The translations under genes were made by a program, and so were the position numbers. From the NCBI GenBank assembly GCA_024372495.1, contig CP099977.1, forward strand, positions 372,001 through 436,000: DNA of 64,000 bases, given 5' to 3'. Each line of letters opens with the position of its first letter. Position 1 is the first letter of the stretch. Positions 19,741-28,475 of the stretch are shown piece after piece. The notes beneath the pieces were generated by a model, which worked only from the letters and a program-made list of their open reading frames with translations, did no database searches and was not told where the DNA came from. This DNA is from Pseudarthrobacter sp. Fe7 (GTDB lineage: Bacteria > Actinomycetota > Actinomycetes > Actinomycetales > Micrococcaceae).

Positions 19741-19750
19741 CTGTTAGCAG
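19741..19750. promoter_or_regulatory. CTGTTAGCAG operator before the GntR gene
   Basis: Fourth member of the palindrome family, embedded in GACTGTTAGCAGTCGAC, 28 bp before the GntR start and 83 bp after the transketolase stop. Its position suggests autoregulation. Confidence 0.7.
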
Positions 19751-19777
19751 TCGACTTAAGACATTGAGGACAGAGCC

Positions 19778-20437
19778 ATGGCCGGATTGGGCGCACCCCT
19801 GCTGGGACTGGAAAAGAAGAGCCTGCGTGAACAGGCGCTCTCGGCGCTGCGGACCGCCATCACCAGCGGCGAACTGGAGCCTGGCCGGCACCTGGTGGAG
19901 ACCGAGTTGTCCGAGATGCTGCAGATCAGCCGCGGTACACTCCGTGAAGCCCTCCGCCAGCTGGAACAGGAAGGCCTGCTGTCCGCCGGCCCCCGCGGAC
20001 GCCTGTCCGTCCGCCACCTGGACGAAAAGGAAATCCGGGATATCTATGCTGTCCGTGCCGCCCTGGAATCGCTTGCCGCGAGGACGCTCTGCGAGCTGCC
20101 GGACCGGCAGCACGTCACCGAGTCCCTGCACAAAGCCATCGACGCCATGACGGAGGCCACGAACGGAAGCCTGGAGGAGCGGATCGAATCCGACCTCGAA
20201 TTCCACCGCACCCTTTGCCGGCTCACGGGCAACGAGACCCTCCTCCACTCCTGGGAATCACTGGAGGGCTCCATCCGGATGTCCATCATGTTCGCGGGCC
20301 TGGAAAAGGGCGTCAGGAACATGAGCGTAGACCGGCACAAGGACATCGTGGGCGCCATTGACACCGGCGATGCCACCCTCGCCCGGAAAACCATCCTGGA
20401 GCACATGGACACCGCCGCCGCCAACCTGGTGGCGTAG
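19778..20437 (+). CDS. GntR/FCD regulator of the transketolase locus
   Basis: 219 residues. The winged helix spans residues 14-80 (LREQALSALRTAITSGELEPG, then the recognition helix ISRGTLREALRQLEQEGLL), followed by an FCD domain with LEFHRTLCRLTGNETLLHSW and a C-terminal HKDIVGAIDTGDATLARKTI, whose His and Asp residues usually bind metal and ligand. It is the last gene of the plus-strand arm. The CTGTTAACAG-like sites at 16.2-16.3 kb and 19.74 kb are the probable targets. Confidence 0.9.
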   Translation: MAGLGAPLLGLEKKSLREQALSALRTAITSGELEPGRHLVETELSEMLQISRGTLREALRQLEQEGLLSAGPRGRLSVRHLDEKEIRDIYAVRAALESLAARTLCELPDRQHVTESLHKAIDAMTEATNGSLEERIESDLEFHRTLCRLTGNETLLHSWESLEGSIRMSIMFAGLEKGVRNMSVDRHKDIVGAIDTGDATLARKTILEHMDTAAANLVA

Positions 20438-20495
20438 CGGCCTTCCGGCCCGCGTTCAGGGAATCCTCGCGCGCTCCCGGCCGTTAACCTACTGA

Positions 20496-20510
20496 GCGGT
20501 AAATTACCGC
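20496..20510. promoter_or_regulatory. GCGGTAAATTACCGC palindrome upstream of the hexapeptide gene
   Basis: Seven-bp arms GCGGTAA and TTACCGC around a single central A, 20 bp before ATG 20530. The size and position suit a repressor operator. No regulator can be linked to it. Confidence 0.45.
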
Positions 20511-20529
20511 GGTGGTAGCGAGGGATGAT

Positions 20530-20979
20530 ATGACCGCAAAGTTTGTGTCAGTCGAGGACGACGCCGGGAAGGTCACCCGGTACAGCCGCCATGACAACGG
20601 CGGAGGACTCATCGCTCCTGGAGCCAGCGTGGCGGACAGCGCCCGGATCGGCCCCATGGCCTACGTGGAGCACGGCGCGCACGTGGGTTCGGGGTGCCGG
20701 ATTGGCCACGGCAGCTGGATCGACCGGGGTGCCGTCATCGGAGACCGCACGGTGATCGGCGACGGCGTGCGCATCGGCCGGGGTACGGTCATCGGCAACC
20801 GAGTGCACATCGGCAGCCACTCGCGGATCGGCTCGAGCGTCCTTATTGAGCACGGCGTCCACCTGGATTCGGACAGCACAGTGCCTGACGGCAGCGAGGT
20901 CCTCGCCGGGATGCACTCCCGCCTGACGCCGGCACGGCACCGGCCGCACCGCAAAACCAGGGGTGGGATGGCGGCCTGA
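20530..20979 (+). CDS. Hexapeptide-repeat (left-handed beta-helix) protein
   Basis: About 149 residues built from hexapeptide turns (VADSARIGPMAYVEHGAHVG, IGDRTVIGDGVRIGRGTVIG), the fold of trimeric acyltransferases and gamma-carbonic-anhydrase-like proteins. It lacks an obvious acyltransferase catalytic His region, so it may be a metal- or nucleotide-sugar-binding relative. GCGAGGGATGAT precedes ATG 20530. It faces the urease/nickel operon, and its end overlaps the antisense tail of the nickel permease reading frame. Confidence 0.7.
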   Translation: MTAKFVSVEDDAGKVTRYSRHDNGGGLIAPGASVADSARIGPMAYVEHGAHVGSGCRIGHGSWIDRGAVIGDRTVIGDGVRIGRGTVIGNRVHIGSHSRIGSSVLIEHGVHLDSDSTVPDGSEVLAGMHSRLTPARHRPHRKTRGGMAA

Positions 20980-22045
20980 TCCGCCGGCGCCAGGAAGTTG
21001 CGCCAATCTGCGGCCGGCGCGCGAGCCGGCCCTTCACGGCAGCCCCGCCCCACACCGCGAGCAGGAGTGCCACCAGCAGCAGGCCGGCGTCGCCGAGGTT
21101 GACTGAGCCAAGCCACGCCGTGACGGGATCGTCCAGGGCAAGCGCCGTGTGGAGGAAGCCGCCAAGCGTGATGACGGCGATGAACAGGGCCGACACCGCA
21201 GAAATGCCGGTGATCAGCGCGTTGAAGCCAAGCTTCCGCTGCGGGTCATCCAGCGCGGAGCGGTACATCCGCATCATGGCAAAGCCGTTCAGGGAATCGC
21301 ACAGCGTCATCGCGGCAGCGAAGGCCAGTGGCAGCGCGAGCAGGGCGAACGGCGGCACGCCGGCCAGGGACGCCGCCGTCGTCATCATCAGCAACCCGAT
21401 AGTGGTGGCCGTATCGAACCCCAGCCCAAATAGGAAGCCGATCACGTAGATGTTCCGCGGCCGGCGCACCTTGGACAGGGGCTTGGCGAGGAGCCGCGCC
21501 ACCAGCCCCTGCGATTCCAGGTCCCGGGCGTTGACTGCAGCGCCGCTCCGGGAGCGCCGGTAAGCCCTGGCCGAGCGGGCAAAGGCTGAGCCGTTGAACA
21601 GGCCCATCGCCAGCAGGAACAGGCCGGACACGCCACTGCCGATCAGGCCGAGCACCAGGCTTCCGGTGCTTCCGTCCTTCATCAGGCCGCCGGCCAGGGA
21701 TGCGCCGGCGATCACCAGCACGCCGGCCAGGGCCACCACCGAACTGTGCCCCAGGCTGAAGGCGAAACCCACGCTCACCGGATGCTGCCGCTGCGCCACG
21801 AACTTGCGGGTGGAGTTGTCGATTGCGGCCAGGTGATCCCAGTCATAGCTGTGCTTCACGCCGGCGAGGTAGGCGGTGAGGACCAGGCCCCAGGACAGCG
21901 CCTGGCCGCCCCCGTTCCGGACTCCGGCAAGCAGAAGGACGACGGCGGCAGCATGGAGTGCGGCCACGGCACCGAGAGTGAACAGTACCCGGGTCCGGAG
22001 CGGCAGGGCGTCCCGGTCCCGGTACAGGGCGGCGATGCTGGCCAT
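20843..22045 (-). CDS. NiCoT-family nickel/cobalt permease
   Basis: Membrane protein with about eight helices. The nickel signature HSYDWDHLAAIDNSTR (HxxxxDH type) sits in helix 2, followed by GFAFSLGHSSVVALAGVLVI and FGLGFDTATTIGLLM, all diagnostic of NiCoT transporters. It supplies nickel to the urease encoded upstream; its ATG at 22045 overlaps the ureD stop (TGATG). The last 50 or so residues read antisense into the hexapeptide gene and look non-membrane and Arg/Pro-rich, so the true C-terminus is probably near 20990 and a frame error may hide the stop. Confidence 0.85.
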   Translation of the reverse strand: MASIAALYRDRDALPLRTRVLFTLGAVAALHAAAVVLLLAGVRNGGGQALSWGLVLTAYLAGVKHSYDWDHLAAIDNSTRKFVAQRQHPVSVGFAFSLGHSSVVALAGVLVIAGASLAGGLMKDGSTGSLVLGLIGSGVSGLFLLAMGLFNGSAFARSARAYRRSRSGAAVNARDLESQGLVARLLAKPLSKVRRPRNIYVIGFLFGLGFDTATTIGLLMMTTAASLAGVPPFALLALPLAFAAAMTLCDSLNGFAMMRMYRSALDDPQRKLGFNALITGISAVSALFIAVITLGGFLHTALALDDPVTAWLGSVNLGDAGLLLVALLLAVWGGAAVKGRLARRPQIGATSWRRRIRPPSHPWFCGAAGAVPASGGSASRRGPRCRQALCCPNPGGRRAQ

Positions 22046-23056
22046 CAGTGCTTCCTCAGGTTCAGCGGGCCCTGGCCGCGCCAGCGTTCGCGCAGGAGGT
22101 CGGTGCAGGACCGGAGCAGCCGGTTCAGTTCGTCCGTGCTGTTGGAGAGGCTCCGCAGCATCAGGCCAGCTGTCCCCGAAACAGGGCGCGTCAGCGATAT
22201 TCCCGTCAAGGCTTCCCGTCCGGCCGTGACCAAGTGCAGGCTCGTCGGCGAGCGCCTGGTTGACCCGTGCATCTACCACCACCAGCGACCCAAGGTGGCT
22301 GAATCCCTCCATGAATCCAAGCCCGGTGACATCGGCCAGCGGCGGCCGGATCAGCAGGTTGTCCAGCGCCAGCAGTTCGGTGCCGACTTCAGTTTCGACG
22401 CGGATCTCGTTTCGCAGCCGGACTTCCTCATACCGGAACGCGGCCCCGTCCGGGGACCAGCCGGGTGTCACCACTTCGGCCATGACCAGCGACGACGACG
22501 GCTGCAGGGTCACGGAGGTCCGTTGCCGGTAGCTCGCCTCCCGGTAGGCGATGAGCTGGTCCGGCATCAGCTCCAGCCGGGCCCCCTCCCCCAGCCGAAC
22601 AGTCGTCCGCTGCTCAGCAAAAGACCCAGGAGTCCGGTACACCTTGGTGGCAGATTGAGTGGTCAGCAGGAGATCAGCCCCACCCCCGACCTCAACATCC
22701 ATGAGAAAGAGATCCGCGCCAAGATACGCCCCGCCAGGATTGACGACGACATAGCAAACCTGCCCGGAATCATCCAAGTAGTGAGGCCGCAATACCCTCA
22801 AGGCACCCCGGTGGTACTGATGCGTGGCGACTGACCGCTGACCTCGCAAGGCAACCCGAAGCTCAAGCTCCCCCATTGGTGACGTACGCACTGAGGCGGC
22901 GAGGCCGGATTTTGGGGCCGCGGCATGGTGGGCCTCGCGGGGGGCCCACTGGCGCGAGGGCCCCGATCCGAGCTTGCGAGGATTGGGAGCGCCTGGGGAC
23001 GGGCACGGCCCAAAATCCGGTGAAGCCGCCGGTGGCGCTCCCGCCGTCGTACTCAT
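22045..23056 (-). CDS. ureD: Urease accessory protein UreD (UreH), one frameshift
   Basis: Scaffold protein that loads nickel with UreF and UreG. Core motifs are [54 protein letters not shown] and [18 protein letters not shown]. An extra C at a GAGCTGC site near 22237 shifts the frame; the true C-terminus ([18 protein letters not shown] and onward to [11 protein letters not shown]) lies in the next frame. ATG 23056 overlaps the ureG stop (ATGA). The first 60 residues are translated from a palindromic element and are not UreD-like, so an internal start at 22876 (MGELELRV) is also possible. Confidence 0.88.
22895..23029. repeat. Large palindromic element at the ureG/ureD junction
   Basis: Outer arms CCGGATTTTGGGGCC (22905-22919) and GGCCCAAAATCCGG (23007-23020), extended by GGCGGC (from 22895) against GCCGCC (to 23029). 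Inside are two further hairpins, GGGCCTCGCG against CGCGAGGGCCC and CCCGATCC against GGATTGGG. The constant parts GCGGCATGGTGGGC and CGGGCAC recur in the element at 24369-24438. Confidence 0.75.
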
Positions 23057-23667
23057 GAGGCCAGATCGAGCATCAGGACGTCGTGCCGGATCCAGTCGAT
23101 GACCTTGTCCAGGCCTTCATCGGTTTTGAGGTTGGTGAAGCAGAAGGGCTTGTTGCCGCGGAATGCCCTGGAATCCCGTTCCATGATGGCAAGGTCAGCT
23201 CCGACGTGGGGGGCGAGGTCGGTTTTGTTGATGATGAAGAGGTCGGACTTGATCATGCCCTGGCCGGCTTTGCGCGGGATCTTCTCCCCCTGGGCAACGT
23301 CGATGATGTAGATGGAGAAGTCGACCAGTTCGGGGCTGAAGGTGGCGGAGAGGTTGTCGCCGCCTGATTCGACGAAGATGACCTGCAGGTCGGGGTGCCG
23401 GGCCTTGAGTTCTTCGATGGCGGCCGTGTTCATGGAGGTGTCTTCGCGGATGGCGGTGTGCGGGCAGCCGCCGGTTTCGACGCCGATGATCCGGTCAACG
23501 GGCAGGATGCCGTTCGCGGCGAGGATTTTGGCGTCCTCGATGGTGTAGATGTCGTTGGTGATGGCGGCCATGGAGATGTCGCCGCTCATGTGCCGGGTGA
23601 GCCGCTCCACGAGCCTTTTGCCGGCACCGACGGGCCCGCCGATGCCGATTTTGATGGGTTCAGTCAT
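23053..23667 (-). CDS. ureG: Urease accessory GTPase UreG, altered P-loop
   Basis: 204 residues. SIMIBI-class GTPase that powers nickel insertion into urease: [11 protein letters not shown], then [32 protein letters not shown] (metal-binding CPH), [18 protein letters not shown] and [15 protein letters not shown]. The P-loop reads [11 protein letters not shown] where UreG proteins have GAGKTQLVERLT: the Thr and Gln are missing in frame, exactly at an expected CAGCTC site. I think this is a compound sequencing error rather than a dead enzyme. It overlaps ureD by ATGA and lies 27 bp after ureF. Confidence 0.92.
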   Translation of the reverse strand: MTEPIKIGIGGPVGAGKRLVERLTRHMSGDISMAAITNDIYTIEDAKILAANGILPVDRIIGVETGGCPHTAIREDTSMNTAAIEELKARHPDLQVIFVESGGDNLSATFSPELVDFSIYIIDVAQGEKIPRKAGQGMIKSDLFIINKTDLAPHVGADLAIMERDSRAFRGNKPFCFTNLKTDEGLDKVIDWIRHDVLMLDLAS

Positions 23668-23694
23668 GGTTTCCTCCTGAATTCGAAAGCACTG

Positions 23695-24429
23695 TCAGCT
23701 CATGAACATCCGGGCACGCTGGCGTTCGTGCCGCATTTGCGAAATTTCCAGTCCGGGGCTGACGGCGCCGAAGTCGTCCGGCGTGAGGTGCGTGACCGCC
23801 TCGATGGCGGCAGCGACGTCGTCGTGCGCTTTCCGCAGGATCCGTTGCCCGGCGTTCTGGCCGAGCGGGATGGCCCGCACGGCGTTCTGCGTCAGTGAGG
23901 TGACGGTGGCGAAGAGGTATGCGGCGAGCGCTTCCTCCAGCGGCACGCCCAGGGAGCGGGCGACGACGGCGAACGCCAGAGGCTGGTGCCCTGCGGCGCG
24001 GCCGGTGGCCACGAGGTCCCGGTACAGTTCCAGGGCGGGCGAGGGAAACACCTCAGCCCCAATCTCCAAAAGACGGCCGCCCATCTTCACACTCGCTTCC
24101 CGGACCTGCCGAGGCAACAGAGAAGCAGAGAGAACAGAATCCAGCTCCCCAAGATCAGCCCCCTCATAAAGGAGCCGAACAGCCAACCCATCGGAATACG
24201 TCAGCGACTGAGAGATGAACGCGGACAACCAAGCCCCGAACCCAGCCTCATCAGCAACCACACCGGCGTCGACATACGTCTCAAACCCAAGCGAGTGAGC
24301 AAAGGCCCCAGTAGGAAGCGCAGAGTCAGTGAGCTGCTGCAAAGCAAGCTGATAGCTGCCGCCGCTGGCGGCGGCGGGTGAAGGGGCTGCGGTGTGGTGG
24401 GCACCGCGGAGCGGGCACAGCCCCTTCAC
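23695..24429 (-). CDS. ureF: Urease accessory protein UreF
   Basis: Helical GTPase-activating partner of UreG. The recognisable core starts at SYQLALQQLTDSALPTGAFAHSLG and continues GFETYVDAGVVAD, RLLYEGADLGELDSVL, SVKMGGRLLEIG and SLTQNAVRAIPLGQNAGQRIL. The first 25 residues (MKGLCPLRGAHHTAAPSPAA and on) come from the palindromic element at 24369-24438 and have no UreF counterpart. The true start may therefore be different or the element has lengthened the protein. It lies 29 bp after ureE. Confidence 0.9.
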   Translation of the reverse strand: MKGLCPLRGAHHTAAPSPAAASGGSYQLALQQLTDSALPTGAFAHSLGFETYVDAGVVADEAGFGAWLSAFISQSLTYSDGLAVRLLYEGADLGELDSVLSASLLPRQVREASVKMGGRLLEIGAEVFPSPALELYRDLVATGRAAGHQPLAFAVVARSLGVPLEEALAAYLFATVTSLTQNAVRAIPLGQNAGQRILRKAHDDVAAAIEAVTHLTPDDFGAVSPGLEISQMRHERQRARMFMS

Positions 24430-24438
24430 CCGCCGCCG
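24369..24438. repeat. Perfect 21-bp inverted repeat at the ureE/ureF junction
   Basis: Arms at 24369-24389 and 24418-24438 are perfect complements (left arm starts CGGCGGCGGGTGAAGG) around a 28-nt loop. The loop carries its own CGGTG/CACCG stem. The constant core GCGGTGTGGTGGGC ... CGGGCACAGCCC matches the element at 22895-23029, while the outer arms differ. It covers the start of ureF. Confidence 0.8.
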
Positions 24439-24458
24439 TACCCAAGGTGCCGCTGGTA

Positions 24459-24944
24459 CTAGTGCGAGTGTTCAGCATGGCGGAAAGGTACAGGCATGAC
24501 ACGTTCCTGGCGGGTGTAGGGCACGGCGTTGTGGCGGAGGTAGTCCTCGACGGTGTGGTCGTAGGCGCACACCATGACGTCGGCCCCGTATTCGCTCGCC
24601 TCATCGAAGAATTGTGCCTGGAGGTGCCGGTTGCCGAGGGAGTGGGCGGTGATACCCATTTCGGTGATGGTCCTGGGCGCGATGACCAGGACGTCGGTGG
24701 GCGGGACGGAGACCACGATCATGTTGGTCTCTTCGACGTGGAGGATGTCGCCGTCGCGCAGGTCGGCGGAGCCTGCGGGGAGGCGGATGCCGATTTCCTT
24801 CCCGTGGTCGGTGGTGGCGCGTTGGATGCGTTTGACCAGTTGGGCGCTGGGCAGGACGACTTTTTCGCGGTGCAGCCCGGCGTAGGCGGCGAGGCCGGTG
24901 TCCGGCAGGTCGTGGAGGTTGCCGAGGACTCGTTCGATGATCAC
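24459..24944 (-). CDS. ureE: Urease accessory protein UreE
   Basis: 161 residues. Nickel metallochaperone with an N-terminal peptide-binding domain (MIIERVLGNLHDLPD, EKVVLPSAQLVKRIQRATTD) and a C-terminal nickel domain (ITEMGITAHSLGNRHLQAQF, with the conserved His). It ends RHAEHSH, a short His-containing tail rather than a long poly-His tail. It lies between ureC (33 bp) and ureF. Confidence 0.92.
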   Translation of the reverse strand: MIIERVLGNLHDLPDTGLAAYAGLHREKVVLPSAQLVKRIQRATTDHGKEIGIRLPAGSADLRDGDILHVEETNMIVVSVPPTDVLVIAPRTITEMGITAHSLGNRHLQAQFFDEASEYGADVMVCAYDHTVEDYLRHNAVPYTRQERVMPVPFRHAEHSH

Positions 24945-24977
24945 GTGGTTTCTTTCAGGGGTCTGGAATTCGCGGGC

Positions 24978-26708
24978 CTAGAAGAGGAAGTAGCGTTGGG
25001 CCATGGGCAGGACGTCGGACGGCTCGCAGGTGACGTTCTCGCCGTCGACCGTGACCTGGTAGGTTTCCGGGTCCACCTGGATTTCGGGGGTGGCGTCGTT
25101 GTATTTGAGGTCGGCTTTGGTGAGGTTCCGGATGCCGGAGACGGGCCGGATGACCTTTTCAAGGCCAAGTTCTTCCGGGACCCCGGCGTCAATGGCGGCC
25201 CGGGAGAGGAAAGTGATGGCGGACTGCTGGACGGCCTTGCCGAAGGTGGCGAACATGGGCCGCATGGTGCGCGGCTGCGGGGTGGGGATGGACCCGTTGG
25301 AGTCCCCCATCAGCGCGCAGGCAATTTGGCCGCCCTTGAGTACCAGATCAGGCTTGACGCCGAAGAAGGCCGGGTCCCAGAGCACCAGGTCTGCGAATTT
25401 GCCCACCTCCACGGAGCCCACCGAGTCCGCGATGCCCTGCGCGATGGCGGGGTTGATTGTGTACTTGGCCACGTAGCGCTTGAGCCGGAAGTTGTCGCTT
25501 CCTTCCGAACCGTGCGCACCGCCGTCATCGTCCGCCAACACCCCGCGCTGCTTCTTCATCTTGTCCGCCACCTGCCAGGTGCGGGTGATCACCTCGCCCA
25601 CCCGGCCCATGGCCTGGGAGTCGGAGGAGGTGATGGAGAAGATGCCCAGGTCCTGCAGCACGTCCTCCGCGGCGATGGTCTCGGCCCGGATGCGGGAATC
25701 GGCGAACGCAACATCCTCGGGGATGTCCGGATTGAGGTGGTGGCAGACCATCAGCATGTCCAGGTGTTCTTCGATGGTGTTGCGCGTGTACGGCAGCGTG
25801 GGGTTGGTGGACGCGGGCAGGACGTTGGGCATGCCGGCGATCTTGATGATGTCCGGCGCGTGGCCGCCGCCCGCGCCCTCAGTATGGAAGGTGTGGATCA
25901 CGCGGCCGTCGATGGCGCGGATGGTGTCCTCCACGAACCCGCACTCGTTGAGGGTGTCGGTGTGGATGGCAACCTGGACGTCATACTCGTCAGCCACGGT
26001 CAGCGAAGTATCGATCGAGGAGGTGGTGGCGCCCCAGTCCTCGTGCACTTTGAGGCCGATGGCCCCGGCGCGGATCTGCTCGGCGAGGGGTTCGACGGCG
26101 GACGCGTGGCCTTTGCCGAACAGGCCAATGTTCATGGGGAACGCCTCGGCCGCCTGCAGCATCCGCTGGATGTGCCACTTCCCCGGCGTGACGGTGGTGG
26201 CCTTGGTGCCTTCCGCCGGCCCGGTGCCGCCGCCGATCATCGTGGTGACGCCGCTGGCAAGGGCCGTGGGGATCTGGTCCGGGGAGATGAAGTGGATGTG
26301 GGTGTCGATGCCGCCGGCGGTGAGGATCTTCCGTTCCCCGGCGATGATTTCGGTGCTGGCGCCGATCACGATGTCCACGCCATCGGTGATCTGCGGGTTG
26401 CCCGCCTTGCCAATCCGGAAGATGTGGCCGTCCTTCAGCGCCACATCTGCCTTGTAGATGCCGGTGTAGTCCAGGATGACGGCGTTGGTGATCACGGTGT
26501 CCGGGACGTCTTCATCGCGCGTCACCCGGCCGTTCTGGCCCATGCCGTCACGGATCACCTTGCCGCCGCCGAACACCACTTCCTCCCCGTAAACGGTGAG
26601 GTCCTTTTCGATCTCGAGGAAGAGCTCGGTGTCCGCCAGGCGGATTTTGTCCCCGGTGGTCGGTCCATAAAGGTCGGCGTATTGCCGGCGCGGGATCTCG
26701 AAGCTCAC
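24978..26708 (-). CDS. ureC: Urease alpha subunit
   Basis: 576 residues, the full family length. Hydrolyses urea to ammonia and carbamate with a dinuclear nickel site. Seen are the metal ligands [14 protein letters not shown], the carbamylated Lys in [17 protein letters not shown], the flap Cys/His in [11 protein letters not shown] and the C-terminal [13 protein letters not shown] 26708 overlaps the ureB stop (GTGA). It is part of the ureABCEFGD operon. Confidence 0.97.
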   Translation of the reverse strand: MSFEIPRRQYADLYGPTTGDKIRLADTELFLEIEKDLTVYGEEVVFGGGKVIRDGMGQNGRVTRDEDVPDTVITNAVILDYTGIYKADVALKDGHIFRIGKAGNPQITDGVDIVIGASTEIIAGERKILTAGGIDTHIHFISPDQIPTALASGVTTMIGGGTGPAEGTKATTVTPGKWHIQRMLQAAEAFPMNIGLFGKGHASAVEPLAEQIRAGAIGLKVHEDWGATTSSIDTSLTVADEYDVQVAIHTDTLNECGFVEDTIRAIDGRVIHTFHTEGAGGGHAPDIIKIAGMPNVLPASTNPTLPYTRNTIEEHLDMLMVCHHLNPDIPEDVAFADSRIRAETIAAEDVLQDLGIFSITSSDSQAMGRVGEVITRTWQVADKMKKQRGVLADDDGGAHGSEGSDNFRLKRYVAKYTINPAIAQGIADSVGSVEVGKFADLVLWDPAFFGVKPDLVLKGGQIACALMGDSNGSIPTPQPRTMRPMFATFGKAVQQSAITFLSRAAIDAGVPEELGLEKVIRPVSGIRNLTKADLKYNDATPEIQVDPETYQVTVDGENVTCEPSDVLPMAQRYFLF

Positions 26709-27058
26709 TTGCCGTCCCTTTCCGTGAAAGTCCCGCCGGGGCGGGCGCCGCCGTCGAGCTTTCCGTTGACTCCGTTGCTGAGGCCGTAGACCTCGCGAGA
26801 GCCTGCCAGCTCAATGAGCCGGACGGTCCGTGAGTCCCCCGGCTCGAACCGGGCAGCCGTCCCCGCCGGGATGTCCAGGCGCCGGCCGTAGGCCGCCTGC
26901 CGGTCGAAGGCCAGGGCAGCATTGGCCTCGCCGAAATGGAAATGCGAGCCCACCTGGACGGGCCTGTCGCCGGTGTTGGTCACGGCAACGTCGATGGCTT
27001 CCCGGCCCGCATTGGCGGTGACGGGTTCCGGCCGGAGGACGTACTCGCCTGGAATCAT
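26705..27058 (-). CDS. ureB: Urease beta subunit
   Basis: 117 residues, beginning [18 protein letters not shown], with the family blocks [21 protein letters not shown] and [27 protein letters not shown]. Structural subunit assembled with UreA and UreC. It lies 11 bp after ureA and overlaps ureC. Confidence 0.96.
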   Translation of the reverse strand: MIPGEYVLRPEPVTANAGREAIDVAVTNTGDRPVQVGSHFHFGEANAALAFDRQAAYGRRLDIPAGTAARFEPGDSRTVRLIELAGSREVYGLSNGVNGKLDGGARPGGTFTERDGK

Positions 27059-27069
27059 TGACGCGCTCC

Positions 27070-27372
27070 TTAGCGGATGGGGTTATGGACGGTGACCAGC
27101 TTGGTGCCGTCCGGGAAGGTGGCCTCAACCTGGACGTCGTGGATCATCTCCGGTACGCCTTCCATGACGTCTTCGCGAGTGAGCAGGGTGGTGCCGTAGC
27201 TCATGAGGTCGGCCACGGTCCTGCCGTCCCGGGCGCCCTCGATCAGTTCATAGCTGATGATGGCCACGGCCTCGGGGTAGTTGAGCTTGAGGCCGCGGGC
27301 CTGCCTCCGGCGGGCGAGGTCGGCGGCCACCACGATCAGGAGCTTTTCCTGTTCACGCGGCATCAGATGCAT
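27070..27372 (-). CDS. ureA: Urease gamma subunit
   Basis: 100 residues: [40 protein letters not shown] and the C-terminal [17 protein letters not shown] are diagnostic. First gene of the operon. The 96 bp upstream, before the LacI gene end at 27469, must hold the promoter; no clear NtcA/GlnR-like site was recognised there. Confidence 0.96.
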   Translation of the reverse strand: MHLMPREQEKLLIVVAADLARRRQARGLKLNYPEAVAIISYELIEGARDGRTVADLMSYGTTLLTREDVMEGVPEMIHDVQVEATFPDGTKLVTVHNPIR

Positions 27373-27468
27373 GGGGTTCCCTTCGACGGCCTGCGGCGTG
27401 CTGCCAGCGTAAGCCGGTCACGTTTCCGCCAGGTTTCAGACCCATTATGCGCAACTCAGCGGGGTGCC

Positions 27469-28475
27469 CTACGGGGCGGATTCCCTGACCCGCAACTCGA
27501 ACCCGGCTTCCATGTGCACGCCCTGCTCCGACGGTTCGCGGCCGGCAATCCGGTCCAGCAACAAGCTGATGGACCGCTCCGCGATCTCGTCCATGCCCGG
27601 CGAAACGGTGGTCAGGGACGGAGACGCGAACCGGGCCTCGTCGATGTCGTCAAAACCCGCCACCGCGACGTCCTGCGGCACCTTGACGCCGCGGATCAGC
27701 AGCTCATGCATGGCCCCGAGCGCCAGCACGTCGTTCAACCCGAACACGGCGTCGAACTCCACGCCGGATGCCAGCAGGCCGTCCACGGCGGCGGCGCCGG
27801 TGTCGCGGCGCCATTCAGCCGAAGCCACGAGCGCAGGGTCGAAAGGAATGGCCGCCTCCTCCAGCGCAGTCCGGTAGCCATTCAGGCGCAGGCCCGCGCT
27901 CCCCGCGGATTCCCCGGCGTTCGCCCCGATCACGGCAATACGACGGCGGCCGCCGGCAAGCAGGTGCCTGGTAAGGGCAGCCGCGGCTTCCTCGTTCTTC
28001 ATTGTCACCAGGTCGAAGCGTGGATCCACGATGTGCTCACCGAGCATCACCATGGGCTTGTTGCCTGCCCGCGCCGCAATGGCATCTGCGTCCACCACCA
28101 GCGGCGTGAACAGCAGGCCGTCGGTGAGCTGGCGGAAGGTCCCCTGCAGGGCGCCAAGTTCAACGGAGGCCTCGGCGTCGGACTGCTCCACCATTACCCG
28201 GTAGCCGTGGCGGGCGGCGGCCTTCATCAGCTTTGACGCCAGGCTCGGCGTAGTAGGGGGCGGAGAGATCGGACAGGACCAGGCCCAGCATGGACGTCTT
28301 GCCCGAGCGCAGGCTGCGGGCAGTGAGGTTGGCTTCGTAGCCCAGGCTCCGCGATGGCATCCTGCACCCGCTGCTTGGTGGCGGGCCGGATGAATTCATA
28401 GTCGTTCAGGACGTTGGAAACGGTCTTGAGGGAGACGCCTGCGGCCCTCGCGACGTCGTTCATGGTGACTGCCAT
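27469..28475 (-). CDS. LacI-family transcriptional regulator, two frameshifts
   Basis: 334 residues after removing extra bases at GAGCTGG sites near 28348 and 28244. The N-terminal helix-turn-helix reads MNDVARAAGVSLKTVSNVLNDY and the hinge ARSLRSGKTSMLGLVLSDL; the periplasmic-binding-like domain ends FDDIDEARFASPSLTTVSPG. ATG 28475 overlaps the stop of the HhH-GPD gene by one base. With the arabinofuranosidase gene 0.6 kb upstream on the same strand, it could control arabinoside use. The ligand is unknown. Confidence 0.88.

Noticed and set aside
20843..23056. Natural UreD-nickel permease fusion protein of about 737 residues
   Set aside because: The apparent fusion is caused by one extra C near 22237. 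Restoring the frame gives a normal UreD C-terminus with a stop at 22045, where the permease ATG begins.
24378..26789. 800-residue plus-strand reading frame across the urease genes
   Set aside because: It is the antisense shadow of ureE-ureC-ureB, which are certain by family motifs.
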